Positions 1-10,688 of a DNA stretch of 64,000 nt are shown here, piece after piece (the stretch's first letter is position 1; each line of letters starts with the position of its first letter). A program made the translations under genes and the position numbers. Under the pieces are notes generated by a model. The model did no database searches. It saw only the letters and a list, made by a program, of their open reading frames with translations, and was not told the DNA's origin. The DNA comes from Narthecium ossifragum (taxonomy: Eukaryota > Streptophyta > Magnoliopsida > Dioscoreales > Nartheciaceae): assembly GCA_963920575.1 (NCBI GenBank), contig OY986971.1, positions 18,280,492 to 18,344,491 of the forward strand, read 5' to 3'.

Positions 1-361
1 AAAGAAGATCGATCCTTCCTTCCTAGGCAGGGAGCACCCTTAAGGAGGATCGATCTTCCTTGGAAGGGAAGATCGATCACCTCTCCTTGACAAGGATCAC
101 CCATGTAAATGATCGATCATCTTGGGTAAGATGATCGATCCTTTATGTGTTGATTTGTATAATTGATCCGAATTCGATGTTTTCGATTTCTTTTCGACCC
201 GATTTTCTCGTGGGGTTTTCCCGATGATAAGTAGTGATTAATATAATATTTTAATCAGGATTTTGACTAGTTTATCTCCAGAGTACACCGTAAGTTGTAT
301 TTCAAATTAGTTTATCGATTTCTATCGACTTTCAAGCAGTTTTCCAATAAGCATGCTATGT

Positions 362-362
362 C

Positions 363-413
<51 letters not shown>
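362..413. repeat. TA then TG dinucleotide microsatellite
   Basis: A run of TA repeats passes directly into TG repeats and back to TATATA. It lies inside the old LTR and is a likely length-variable site. Confidence 0.95.
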
Positions 414-417
<4 letters not shown>

Positions 418-1355
418 TTTGTGAATGCTTTATCGCTTTATGAGTAACCGGAGGAGTGACAACCCCCGGGAATGTTTAGTATAAATGGATCGGAGGTGTG
501 CCCTCCATGCTTAGTATAGATTTATTGCTTTGATTAATAGCCCCGCTGATTGCCGGCGTGCGCCGAGGGCATAACCCGTTGTACTGGTAGATTATATATC
601 TTGTATGTGTGGCTTGTTGCCTTGGCCGAGGTTGTATCCCCTTGTAGCAATTTCGGTTGACGGCTGTGGACGCCGTTGTAATGTCGAAATTGGCTCGATT
701 GTGGTTGTCGCTTGGCTGTTGGCCAGTTACTTGCGGGGTAACTGTGGAACCTTAGCCTGTTAGGTGCAAGAGAGCACTGAAGACTATTGTATATCTGTGT
801 TTATCGCTTTACTCTAATCATTGTATTGTTAGTATAGCTTACATGTATTTGAGACCCTTGCTATGCTCACCCTTTTGGCTAGCTAGAGGCTATGCCTAGC
901 CCTGTATAATCGATGTCATCTTGTTGCATGCTTATATCTCTTTATCTGCGTCTGAGCATTGCATGCATTTTGTCTGCATTAGAGCATAAGGCTAGGGTGC
1001 AGGTGAATAGGGTCTTCGCAGTTCCGAGGCTCTCTCTTCGCAGATCCGAGGCTCTCGGGTAGCTCAGATCTAGCTCTAGGACCGTGGATGGGTAGCAAGG
1101 ACTAGGGCATGATTGTTATGCCAAATTCGCTGTATTCTTGAGGATGGGTCTAGTTGGCTATCATCTGTTGTTTGAGGTGTAGAGGTCACCCAGAGTTCTC
1201 GTCTCATGCTCAGTATCCGTGTTAAGGGAAGTTACGTGTTGCCCTGGGTCCTACCCCTTTGTTGTTAAGCGCTGGGTGCTTGGTGGTTGAGAGGGATGGC
1301 TGTTGACAGTTGAGGTCACAGAGTGCGTGCCCTGGGGTAGGCAGTGGACGTAACG

Positions 1356-3719
1356 TGTGAGGACCTGCCCCTCCACCCCTGTGGCTCGTTGTAGATCGCA
1401 AGGGCAATTTGGTAAATTGTGCCTTGTTGGTTTGTTTCACACCCGCGTGTGCACACACTGGCCTTGTTTGTGTTAATGCTTGTTTAGAATGGCTAGGTGG
1501 ACCCGGGATCGGAAGATCCCAGCTCGGGCGCGAGAAAGCTTGCCTTTGGGCAGCTGACAACCCTTGAGCGATCGATCGCTCCTTGGGACGATCGATCGGA
1601 CTCATGAGCGAGTCGGTTTGTTTTGATCCGGGGCGAGAACGATCGATCGCTCCTTGGAGTGACCGATCGGAGTCGAGTCAGTGGCTTTTTCTGCTTCACG
1701 AGGACAGCCGCCGTTTGCCGTAGCTCTCTCCTGTCAGAGAGGGAAGACTTCCCCTCCCCTCCCCTCACTTTTTCCCCCTTCCCCCGGCTTTCCCCTTCCC
1801 CTTTCCCTCCTTTTCTTCCCCTCCTCTTCCTTCTTCTCCTCCTTTCTTCTTCCTCCTTCTTTCTTCTCCCGAGAGCCCTGTTTTTCCCCTGTTTCCGGCA
1901 GCCATCTTCCTCACCTCTGTTCTCCCTCCTCCGGCCATCTTTTTCGGCGTTCTAAGGCTCGTTGGATTCGTGACAACGAGAGGAAGATCCCTGAAGTGGT
2001 TTAGAGGCTTGTTGGTGATCAAATCGCGGGGAATCAGCCGAGGAAAGCGCAGCTAGGTAGGGTTATACCTACTGATGTTTATTTCAAGTTTTCTCTAGAT
2101 CTAGCCGTTGGATCTTGTTGATCCTTGTTTTGTTGGATTTCTTATGCCTATTAGAATTACTGATTGAAGTTTCATGTTAATCAGTTGAGATTTGAGTAGG
2201 TTTTATGCATGATTTGTCTCGGATTTCTGGTTTTCTGCTGTTCTTGAAGAACAGCCGGCTTGTGGCGAGTTTTTCGGACGGCGTGTACATGATCTTGGCT
2301 TTTGATAAACATAAGAGTTGTACATCTACTCGTTATCTTTCCATTCCATCTTATTTCGTATTTTTCTAATTTTTCTACGATTTGTTATGAATTGTTTGCT
2401 GAAGGGCTCCGTTAATCCAACCGTTGGATGATTATGAATTTTGGATATGATGATCCTGGTATATACACCTACTGGTGGCTAAGTTGGATCTTGAATCCAA
2501 CGTCGTTTGGATGTCGGATCGATGAGATCAATTAGCCCCTAAGTGGTGGTTTTGGGTGTTTGAATATAATATTATATTTCGGAATATAATATTATATTAT
2601 TTACTATTCATCAGCGGTTTTCGGGGTTGCTTCCCGTTGCAGGAGTTCGCGGTTGACGGTCGTGGTACCGTCGTAAAGCCGGGACCCGCTGCGGATCGGC
2701 TGGCAACGGTCGGTAGTGCCGCTGCAGCGATCCAGTAGACTTATATGATGCTTGACATACTGTTACATGCTCTGCTTCTTATCTGTGTATGTCATAGCAT
2801 ATATTGTTGATTGTGCATTAGTTGCATTGGTTAGGGCGTGGGTGATCCTTGGGTCGCCGTCCCGAGGCTGGAAGCTCGGACTTAGCCCTAGGACCGGGGT
2901 TGGGCTGTTAGGACCCGGTTTGAATTGTGGTGTCCAGTCGATTCGATGATAGGCTTAGATGACTGGTGCACTTGTTGCTTGATGATTGTAGAGGTCGTGT
3001 CGGCCTCGAGTCGGATCTGAGGTGTAGCCGGTGTCCGGCGTTCTTAAACTCTTGAGTAGAGGAGTTGCCTACTCAGTGGTGTCTTTTCCCACCAAACAGT
3101 GTTCTGTGTCCTGTTGAGAGTCAGCAGTGTTGTTTCCTGCTACTGAGTGTGACCCGACATGTGACTAGCCCGGCTGGAAGATCATGATCGGGGCCTCAGG
3201 GATACGCGGTGGGGTTATGGGACCCCTGTATACACCCAGGTTCTACTTGAGGGCGACACTGTTGCGTTTCCCTCTTCCTTCTGTGTGTCGTAGTGTAGAT
3301 CCCTACTGAGCTTAGTCCTCACTCCTACCCGGGCTGCGTTTTGCAGGTGCAGGCGTCAGTTCTTCTTCCTTGGCCCCTACCGGGCAGTTGGTCGGCGGTG
3401 CGGCGGCGCCAGGCGGAGTCTGAGAGGTGGTGATCCTTTACTGTTTTTATCCTTATGTTAGATAGTCTCCTACGGGAGTAATGTTGTATTTGAACTCCCC
3501 CCCTCTCCGAGGATATATATATTAAATCTTTCGAGTTTTAAATCTGTGGTTCGAGGTTTTGCTAATCAATGTTGTATCTTTTAATTGGGGGTGCTTTTGG
3601 TGAACTGTTAGGGAGACCAATAGGTTAGAGGGAACCCTCGCCAGCTTTTCTTCCGCGTTTGTTAGGTTCCGGTTCGCGTCGCCCGGCCCGATTGGGCTTT
3701 TGCGGGTCGGGGCGCGACA
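1356..3719 (+). mobile_element. Solo LTR of a Gypsy element (2364 bp), TSD TAACG
   Basis: It begins TGTGAGGACCTGCC and ends GGGGCGCGACA, a normal TG...CA LTR, with identical 5-bp duplications TAACG at 1351-1355 and 3720-3724. No primer site, coding region or second LTR accompanies it, so it is a solo LTR left by LTR-LTR recombination. The interior has GATCGATC and related pairs at about 1570-1665, a pyrimidine-rich stretch at about 1740-1930 and a TAGGTAGGGTTATACCTA palindrome near 2055. It matches the LTRs at 5491, 10689 and 15655 in order of motifs. Confidence 0.93.
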
Positions 3720-4195
3720 TAACGTGAGTTTCCCTTAGAGATGAGACAGAACCCTGGACTTTGTAGTTTCCCCTTCTTCCAGTGCGACGTAGTATAGAGT
3801 AGAACCCTACTGAGCTTATTGCTCACTCCTACCCGGGCTGCATTTGCATGTGCAGGCGTCAGCTCATCCTTGGTGGTTCCAGCTGGATCAGGTCTTGGCG
3901 GCGCGTCGACTTCCGGAGGCGTTTGAGGTCTTAGAGGGACAGATGTACATTTTGGCAGTATTTGTTTATTGTTACCTTTGAGAAGGATGTACTTAACGTT
4001 TAATATATGAAATCATGTTCCCTCTTTTGATTGAGTTTTATTCCGCAAAATATTTAGTTTTACCTTTATGCCCTTGGAAGTCTTTAAGTTCAAATTAATT
4101 CCGCTTTGTGTAATGTCGCGCCGTATCGGATGTAAATAGTGTAGGTTTCCCCTCACGTCTCGGTCCGAATTGGTTTTCTGGGTCGGGGTGTGACA

Positions 4196-5490
4196 AGTAA
4201 CCTCCACCAAGGTCCTCCTCACTCCTACCCCAATCCCACCACAAGCTTCCCCGACCATGCCTTCGTCATCATCGACCCCGGCGGAAGCTCAAATCCCACC
4301 GTCTTTCCTGACCTCGAAATCTTCAGCCGAGACAAACTTATCTCTGACTATGTTCACTTCTCTAAAGCTTCTGAAGCTCTCCGGAGCCGTGAAACCTCTT
4401 CTCCATGGGATTCGAACTCTGACTAGCTTTCCACACCGGCAATCGAGTTCAGGCCACTCTCAGGCGCCAGACCTCCTTCCTCCTTTTTGAAGCTTCACCA
4501 AGCCATGGATAGGTTCCAACTGTCCGATCCGATCAAATCATATCTGAACCAGTTGGATTTAATTAGACTCGAACTTAGTCTCACATACTTGATCGAGTCA
4601 GATTCCGATCGAGACATATCTGATCTCAACCAAATTTGGGCTAATCTCGATCGTACATATCCGATCAGATCAGATTTTAATAGACTGGATCAAATCCAAC
4701 TCAGATTCAGACACTCAAACTTGATCAAATCATATTTCCACAAGTCAGGTTCACTCCAATTTTGCTACACCACTCATATCTGATCAAGCCTAGATCTAGA
4801 CCAGTTCAAGCTAAGTCAGGCTCAATTGGATTCAACCAGATTCGACCAGGTCAGATCTTAGCCAAGCCCGCCAAGTCCAATCAAGCTCAGCCAATCTGAC
4901 TTGATCAAGCTTGATTTCATACTTCTACCAGATCAGATCCAGATGTTCCCTACACATCTTCAGTTGGTCAAGCATCCAATAATCAACCGTAGGAGCTTCC
5001 CTCCTTATTCGGATGCTATCATCCAGTTGATTAGATCTATGAGCATCACCTAGCATCCATCAACCACTCAAAGCTTCAGAATGACTCCATCAACTCTGAT
5101 CGTGAGGACTGATGTTGTAGCCAGAGCCCTGATGATCCCTTTCGAGCAACGCTGAGAGTTATCCAAGCTCAACTACACTCGATCGTATTCAGCTGCCATA
5201 TTGGGTCCACTTTCACGTTGGGAGGACTCACTTCGAGTTGACCTAGCCTTTGACCCAGGAAGCCAGCTACAAAGGACGCACCACCACCGATCTACAACCG
5301 TCCTTTACTTCCTGGAGTTCCAGCGACCGCCGGATATGCCTGAGCTTCAGTTCCCTCTTTCTAAACCGGCAACATGGCTCATTGATTTGCCGATCCGGTT
5401 ACCACCTGATCCACCATGGGTGCAACTAGGGTTCTCACCACCCTCTCTTTCTAGACCGGCAGCATGGCTCCTTGATTCGCCGATCCAGTT
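4196..5490. other. Spacer with no recognised gene; short duplication at right end
   Basis: Open stretches exist here but none resembles a known protein. From about 4500 to 5000 the sequence is rich in loosely repeated GATCA/GATCC words. At the right end a segment of about 48 bp (5353-5400) is repeated imperfectly at 5443-5490, both copies containing ACCGGCA.CATGGCTC and ending CGATCC.GTT. The second copy abuts the LTR at 5491, whose flanking 5 bp are CAGTT. Confidence 0.6.
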
Positions 5491-5891
5491 TGTAAGGACC
5501 TGTCCCTCTACTCCTGAGTCGACCGTCTGGGTCGGGCCCGTGGCTCGTTTGCTTCTTTCGTGTCGAGCGCGTGATGTGGTGGATCACATTGTTTTGTGGC
5601 CGCAAGGGCAATTTGGTAAATTACGCCTTATCGGTTTGTTTCACACCCGCGTGTGCACACACTGACCGTGTTTGTGTTAATGTTTATTTAGAACGGTTAA
5701 GTGGACCCAGGATCGAAAGATCCGGGCTTTGGCTTGTGTTCTAGCCCAAGTCTAGCTTTCTGCACCAAAATGATCGATTTTCTCTTACTAAGAAGATCGA
5801 TCCTTTAGTGCCAGAAAGGCAAACTACATCGCCATGAAGGATCGATCTTTCTTAAGGAAAAGATCGATCATTCATAAGTCGGTTCGTCCGT

Positions 5892-5900
5892 CTATAAAAT
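5892..5900 (+). promoter_or_regulatory. TATA box of the 5' LTR
   Basis: CTATAAAAT lies about 20 bp downstream of the last GATCGATC copy. The same CTATAAAAT box is seen on the minus strand of the solo LTR near 12677. This marks the probable U3/R promoter; the position is inferred from sequence only. Confidence 0.65.
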
Positions 5901-6235
5901 GGATGCAACCCCCTTCTTTAATCTCTTTGGAAATCCGCCGTTCCTGAGCTCAGATCTGGCTGGATTTGGAAGAGGTTGAGGGCGATCTTTGGCTTAGCAG
6001 CGCGGATTGAAGCTGCTCTAGTCTAGATAGGGATTCCTACCTACTTGAGTTCCCGGTGTTTGGTGGTTTTGAGTTTGTCTGTGTTTCTTTTGCTTATATT
6101 TGCTAGTATACTTGTTTGTTTTCAACGAAAGTACCGGTTTTGGACTCGTGATCCTTCTTACTACTAGATCCCAAGGTTTTATGGGATTTGTTAGAGTTTT
6201 TTGATGGTATTTCTCGCCGGTCGGTCATCGGAGAA

Positions 6236-6480
6236 CCCAAAAGGATCGATCATTCTTAAGGAATGATCGATCACTCTGGGTTGGTCATGCCTAGCCCGAG
6301 CATGATCGATCATCTGGTGGAGATGATCGATAATTTCCTTTGGTTGGCATGGAGGAGGTCTCTGTCGCGAGGATGATCGATCCTTTCGAAGGAAGGATCG
6401 ATCACCTTGGACTTGACAGGGACGGAACCTTTCCATCACTAGGAAGATGGATCATTTCCCTTGGAAATGATCGATCCCTT
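6236..6480. repeat. Array of four GATCGATC hairpin pairs
   Basis: Four units follow one another, each with two GATCGATC-type words in dyad arrangement around a short loop, for example GATCGATCATTC then GAATGATCGATC at 6243-6272. Units are roughly 60-70 bp apart and the flanking arms differ, so the palindrome rather than the exact sequence is conserved. Confidence 0.85.
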
Positions 6481-7805
6481 GTGTGACAGGAAGGTGTTTT
6501 CCAATGACTTTTGCCCGCGGGGCTTCACATGTAATGGTTTCTTTACCGTTTTATACTGTGTACATATCTTAAACATGTTAGCCCCATAATGAGGGGTCGT
6601 GGTGAACCGGGAAAGTGATGACTCTCGGGATGTGTAGAATAAATGGGCGGGTTGCCCTACTGCTTTCCCTAGCCTAGCATGTCGGCGTGCGCCGAGGGCT
6701 TGGTATGTTGTACTATTAGCCTTGCTTGTCGGGGTTGCTGCCCGTTGTTTGTTTTCTTTGTAAACTGGCTGGCAGCTGGTAGTGGTACCGTTGTAGCAAT
6801 TCCCGACCTTACTTATCTGTTCACCACCCCGGGCCAGTAAGGTGTCAGGCCTAGACCTTGTTTATTATATCATCACATGTGTTACATGCTTATCTGCTTA
6901 TCTGCGTTTATTCATAGCATGCATTTTTTTTGTTTGTGCATTAGCTGCATAAGAATAGGGCCATGGGTGATGGGCTAATCACCGATCCGAGGCTTTCGGG
7001 TAGCTCGGATCTAGCTCTAGGACTGTGACGGGTAGCGTGGTCCAGGATCGGATGGTAGTATTCAGTCAATATTGATGATAGGCTTAGATGACTTGAATAC
7101 ATGTTGATTGAGGTTTAGAGGTTGTGTCGGCCTCGAGCCAGGTTCTGAGGTGTAGCCGGTGTCCAGTGTTCTATGACTCTTGAGTAGAGGGTGTGCCTAC
7201 TCAGCGGTGTCATTTCCCGCCAACAGTATCGGGTTCCTGCTTGTGAGTCGGTGGTGTTTGTTTTCTGCTATTGTCTGTGACCCGGCATGTGACCGGTTCT
7301 TCTGTAAGACCATGACTGAGGCCCTCAGGGACACGTGGTGGGGTTTTGGGGCCCCTGAGTACATTCAGGCTCTGCTTGAGGGGACACGACTGTATGTGTC
7401 GTAGTGTAGTTTCCCTACTGAGCTTAGTTGCTCACTCATACCCGGGCTGTGTTTTGCAGGTACAGGCGTTAGCTCCTCTTCGGTAGCCTCTATCGGGTAG
7501 GTATTTGGTGGCGCGGCGGCGCCTGGCGGTGCTTGAGGAGCGGAGATCGTCATATGTACCCTGTTTTGCTTAGATAGCCTCCTACGGGAGTGTAAATGTA
7601 TAATGTTAACCCTTTCGAGGATTTGAATTATTATTTTATATCTGTTGAGGTTGGTTAATCATTTGCTTAAATAAGGGTTCTTATGAATTATTTAGGGAGA
7701 CCAATAGATTAGATGGAACCCTCGCAAAAATTTTCCATATTTAGTTAGGTTCCGGCTCGCGTCGTCCGGCCCGGTTGGGCCTTCGCGGGTCAGGGCGAGA
7801 CAACT

Positions 7806-7817
7806 TGGTATCAGAGC
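7806..7817 (+). other. Primer binding site, tRNA-iMet type
   Basis: TGGTATCAGAGC, the usual plant primer site complementary to the 3' end of initiator tRNA-Met, lies three bases after the LTR end. Confidence 0.93.
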
Positions 7818-7961
7818 ATAGGCTGTAGACCTCAGGGATAGGCTCTAGAACATCTGTGCATGCTCTTCTGTGATGTGTTGTGCTTTTTCGCTTTAGCGCT
7901 TTGTTGGTCGTTTTGTTGTTTCTGACGAGTGGACGCTCGTTTGTCATTGGTGATTGCGTAG

Positions 7962-9110
7962 ATGTCGGGAGCTCAAGGCCGACCTTCGGTTGTTGGTCGG
8001 GGTGGGGCACGACCCGGTCGACTCGCCCGACCGGACAGGGTGGCACATGTCAGGGAAGTCCAAGCTAGGCGGGCCTCGCCATCACCAGTGACGGTTTCGG
8101 TCGCACTGGAGGAGGCCTTTCTCACCGAGGAGAGGGTCCTCGCTCATGTCGATGGGTGGGCCGCTGCGGCGGTCATGATGGATTTCCACCGGCTAAACCC
8201 ACCTCAGTTCAGTGGTGAGACTGGTGATTCGACTATAGCAGACGGCTGACTCAGGGGAGTCACGCGCGCCCTGGACGCTCTCTTCATCGAGGATGATCGG
8301 ATCCGGTCACCCTCATGGTGTTTCATTTCGATAGAGACGTTCTTGACTGGTGGTGCACCGCCCAGCACACCAATGATGGTGAGGGGCCGCTGTGGAAGGA
8401 GTTCAGGGTGATGTTCTGCACTTTTCGGAGTGTACACGTGACGCCCTGACCCGCGAGTACCAGTCCCTTCTGAAGTGTACTCGCTCCATTCAGCAGTATG
8501 CCACCTGAATCACACATCTGGTCCGTTTCGCGTTGGCAGTGGCAGCAAATTTGACAGCCATGGCACAACAGCTCGAGTGGGGACTTCGACCAGAGATCAG
8601 GCGGTAGACCAGCTCCCACCACTTCCAGACGTACTCAGCAGTTCTGAACTATGCCTTAGTAGTGGAGGCGCAGTTGCAGGATGAGAGATGCCGGGCAGTT
8701 CCACTGGCATTCTCTACCAGCACACCGCAGAGACCCCATGGCAGAGGGGGATTTGACAAAGGGCACCAGCGGCGTCCGCGACCCTTCTAGCAGCAGTCGC
8801 GACACCCTCAACAATTTCAGCTGCATTTGCCGAGTCCACCATGTCAGTTTCTCCTGACGCCCGGGCCATCTGGGCAGGCTCCATCAGAGGGAGGCCAGGG
8901 GCAGCAGCCTGATGGCGTGTCAATTACGTGCTTCCAGTATGGGCAGCTGGGACACTTCCGTAGAGACTGTCACCTGCGAGGCGCTATGCCACAGGGCAAA
9001 AGAGACAGAGGGTCCAGTGCTTGGCATGGGAGCAATAGTGGGCGCGGATCAGGGGCTGGACCGAGGCGCTCCAAAGGTGGAGGCGGCCAGTGAGGGCGTG
9101 TTTGCCCTCC
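7962..9110 (+). pseudogene. Broken gag of the decayed chromovirus
   Basis: Gag would form the nucleocapsid core of the element. The start at 7962 (MSGAQGRP) is supported by the same opening words in the reverse gag at 15453. The Pro/Arg-rich N-terminus is followed by the conserved LNPPQFSG motif near 8193, then successive stops and frameshifts. The nucleocapsid zinc knuckle at 8929-8970 reads CFQYGQLGHFRRDC; the second cysteine of the CCHC set has become tyrosine, so even this motif is dead. Homology is clear at motif level, but no continuous gag product is possible. Confidence 0.85.
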
Positions 9111-9179
9111 CAGCGCGTGAGCAGCCGGACACCGTTCAGCCATACCAGCCGCTCACCGCAGTACCAGTAGTACCAACAG

Positions 9180-10688
9180 GCCGCAACAGAGCCATCCGTA
9201 CTCAGAGGTATCTTTCAGCTTTCCAGTGCTTTAGTAGATGTGCTGATCGATTTAAGGGCGTCTCATTCCTATGTTACTAGCTTGTGTGTGGCATCGCTAT
9301 GATTATAGACGAGTTGGCTAGAGGTGGCACAGTCAGTTCGTTGGAGGTTGGAGGCCTCGGTATCTGTCTAGACATGCGGATGCTAGACATGATTAGTTTT
9401 GACGTGACACTCGGTATAGACTGGTTAACAGCATACCGAGCCGTCATTGACTGTGGTCACCGAAGGGTGGTCTCTTAGACACCCAACGGGACACGGTTTG
9501 TGTTGTTAGAAGATCGGTTGTCAGCCGATTCCTTTACTTGTAGTGTGGGAAGGCGTGGGGGTGAGCTTTCAGCCTTGTTGGCCAGCTTATCTCTATTTGG
9601 TTCTGAGGGAGTGCAGCAGAACAGTTTTTCCAGAATCGTGTGCAAGTTTGCATACGTGTTTCCCGAGGAGTTGCCGGGGCTTCCACCATCCAGAGAGGTC
9701 GATTTTGAGATCGACCTAGTACCAAGTACCGCACTGATCTCTCTTCCAGCTTTCAGGATGGCACCAGCAGAGCAGAGCTAGTTTAGAACCCAGTTGGACG
9801 AGCTGACTAGCAGAGGCTTCATCCTTCCCAGCATGTCTCCCTGGGGGACGCTAGTGTTGTTCGCAAAGAAGAAGGATAGTACACTTCGGCTTTGCATAGA
9901 CTACATATGGCTCAATAGGGTGACGGTGAGGAACATGTATCCGGTGTCGCGGATCGACGACCTGTTCGACTAGTTGTGAGGATCTTCAGTCTTTTTAAAG
10001 ATCGACCTCCACAAATGCTATCACCAGTTGAGAGTTTGGGATTGCGACATCCCGAAGATGGCTTTCCAGACTAGGTACGGCCTGTACGAGTTCGTGGTGA
10101 TGCAGTTTGGGCTAACGAACGCACCAACAGCGTTCATGGATCTGATGCAGAGGATCTTCCGGCCGTTCCTAGACCAGTTTGTGGTGGTGTTCGTCGACGA
10201 CATTGTAATCTACTCTCGGTCAGAGGAGGAGCACGGGCGACCCTTGGTGACAGTGTTGCAGCTACTTCGGGAGCATCGTCTATATCCCTAGGCTTCCAAG
10301 TGCAAGTTCTGGCTTGCACAGGTGGGATTTCTTGGACATGTGGTGTCGGCAACATGGATCTCAGTCGACCCCGCCAAGGTCAAGGCAGTGGTGCAGTGGC
10401 AGAGACCGAGGACAGTATTCGAGGTCCGCAATTTCCTAGGCCTGGCAGGATACTACAGGCGATTCATGCGGGACTTCTCTAGAGTTGCCGGACCGATGAC
10501 CAGACTTACACAAAAGGCCGTCCCATTCGTATGGGATGATGCTTGTGAGCGAGCCTTTGTGGAGCTGAGGACGAGGTTGACCAGTGCGCCAGTGCTAATC
10601 TACCCCGAGCGAGGCATGGGTTATTGTGTTTACTGCGACGCCAGCGGTGAGGGTATGGGTTGTGTCTTCATGCAGGAGGGACGCGTAG
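9180..10688 (+). pseudogene. Broken pol, first part: protease, reverse transcriptase, start of RNase H
   Basis: The protease active-site triad, normally D-S/T-G, reads D-L-R at 9249-9257. The protease body continues to about 9480, then the connector with the ELPGLPP motif at about 9670. Reverse transcriptase motifs follow in several frames: DLYHQL-like wording near 10010, then an open block at 10028-10291 with the intact catalytic FVDD at 10189-10200. The GFLGHVVS and [11 protein letters not shown] motifs lie at 10322-10465. RNase H starts at about 10620 ([10 protein letters not shown]) and is interrupted at 10689 by the reverse solo LTR; the reading frame resumes coherently at 13031. Several stops are TAG. 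Confidence 0.88.

Larger units (their letters stand above)
1..4195 (+). mobile_element. Old chromovirus-type LTR (left end outside window), split by a solo LTR
   Basis: The right end at 4195 reads GGTCGGGGTGTGACA, the same 3' terminus, allowing for strand, as the LTRs at 30104 and 51518. The left end is not in the window. A younger solo LTR at 1356-3719 interrupts it; removing that insertion and one TAACG copy restores continuous LTR sequence. The left part holds GATCGATC hairpins (1-140), a TA/TG microsatellite and the phrase about Pro-neutral 'tagctctaggaccg' also found in the other LTRs. No primer site follows 4195, so this is either the 3' LTR of an element lying to the left or a solo LTR. 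Confidence 0.75.
5491..7802 (+). repeat. 5' LTR of the decayed chromovirus (2312 bp)
   Basis: It starts TGTAAGGACCTG and ends CAGGGCGAGACA directly before the primer site. It contains two GATCGATC hairpin pairs at 5768-5875, a TATA box at 5892, an AGGGATTCCTACCTA palindrome near 6025, a second hairpin array at 6236-6480 and, near its 3' end, the conserved sequence around ACCCGGGCTG. Confidence 0.9.

Noticed and set aside
4190..4783. Overlapping short frames as a small host gene
   Set aside because: No family resemblance, no splice or promoter support, and they overlap the LTR end at 4195.
6236..6480. CRISPR-like array
   Set aside because: Repeats are palindromic, variable in flanks, eukaryotic LTR context, no uniform spacers.
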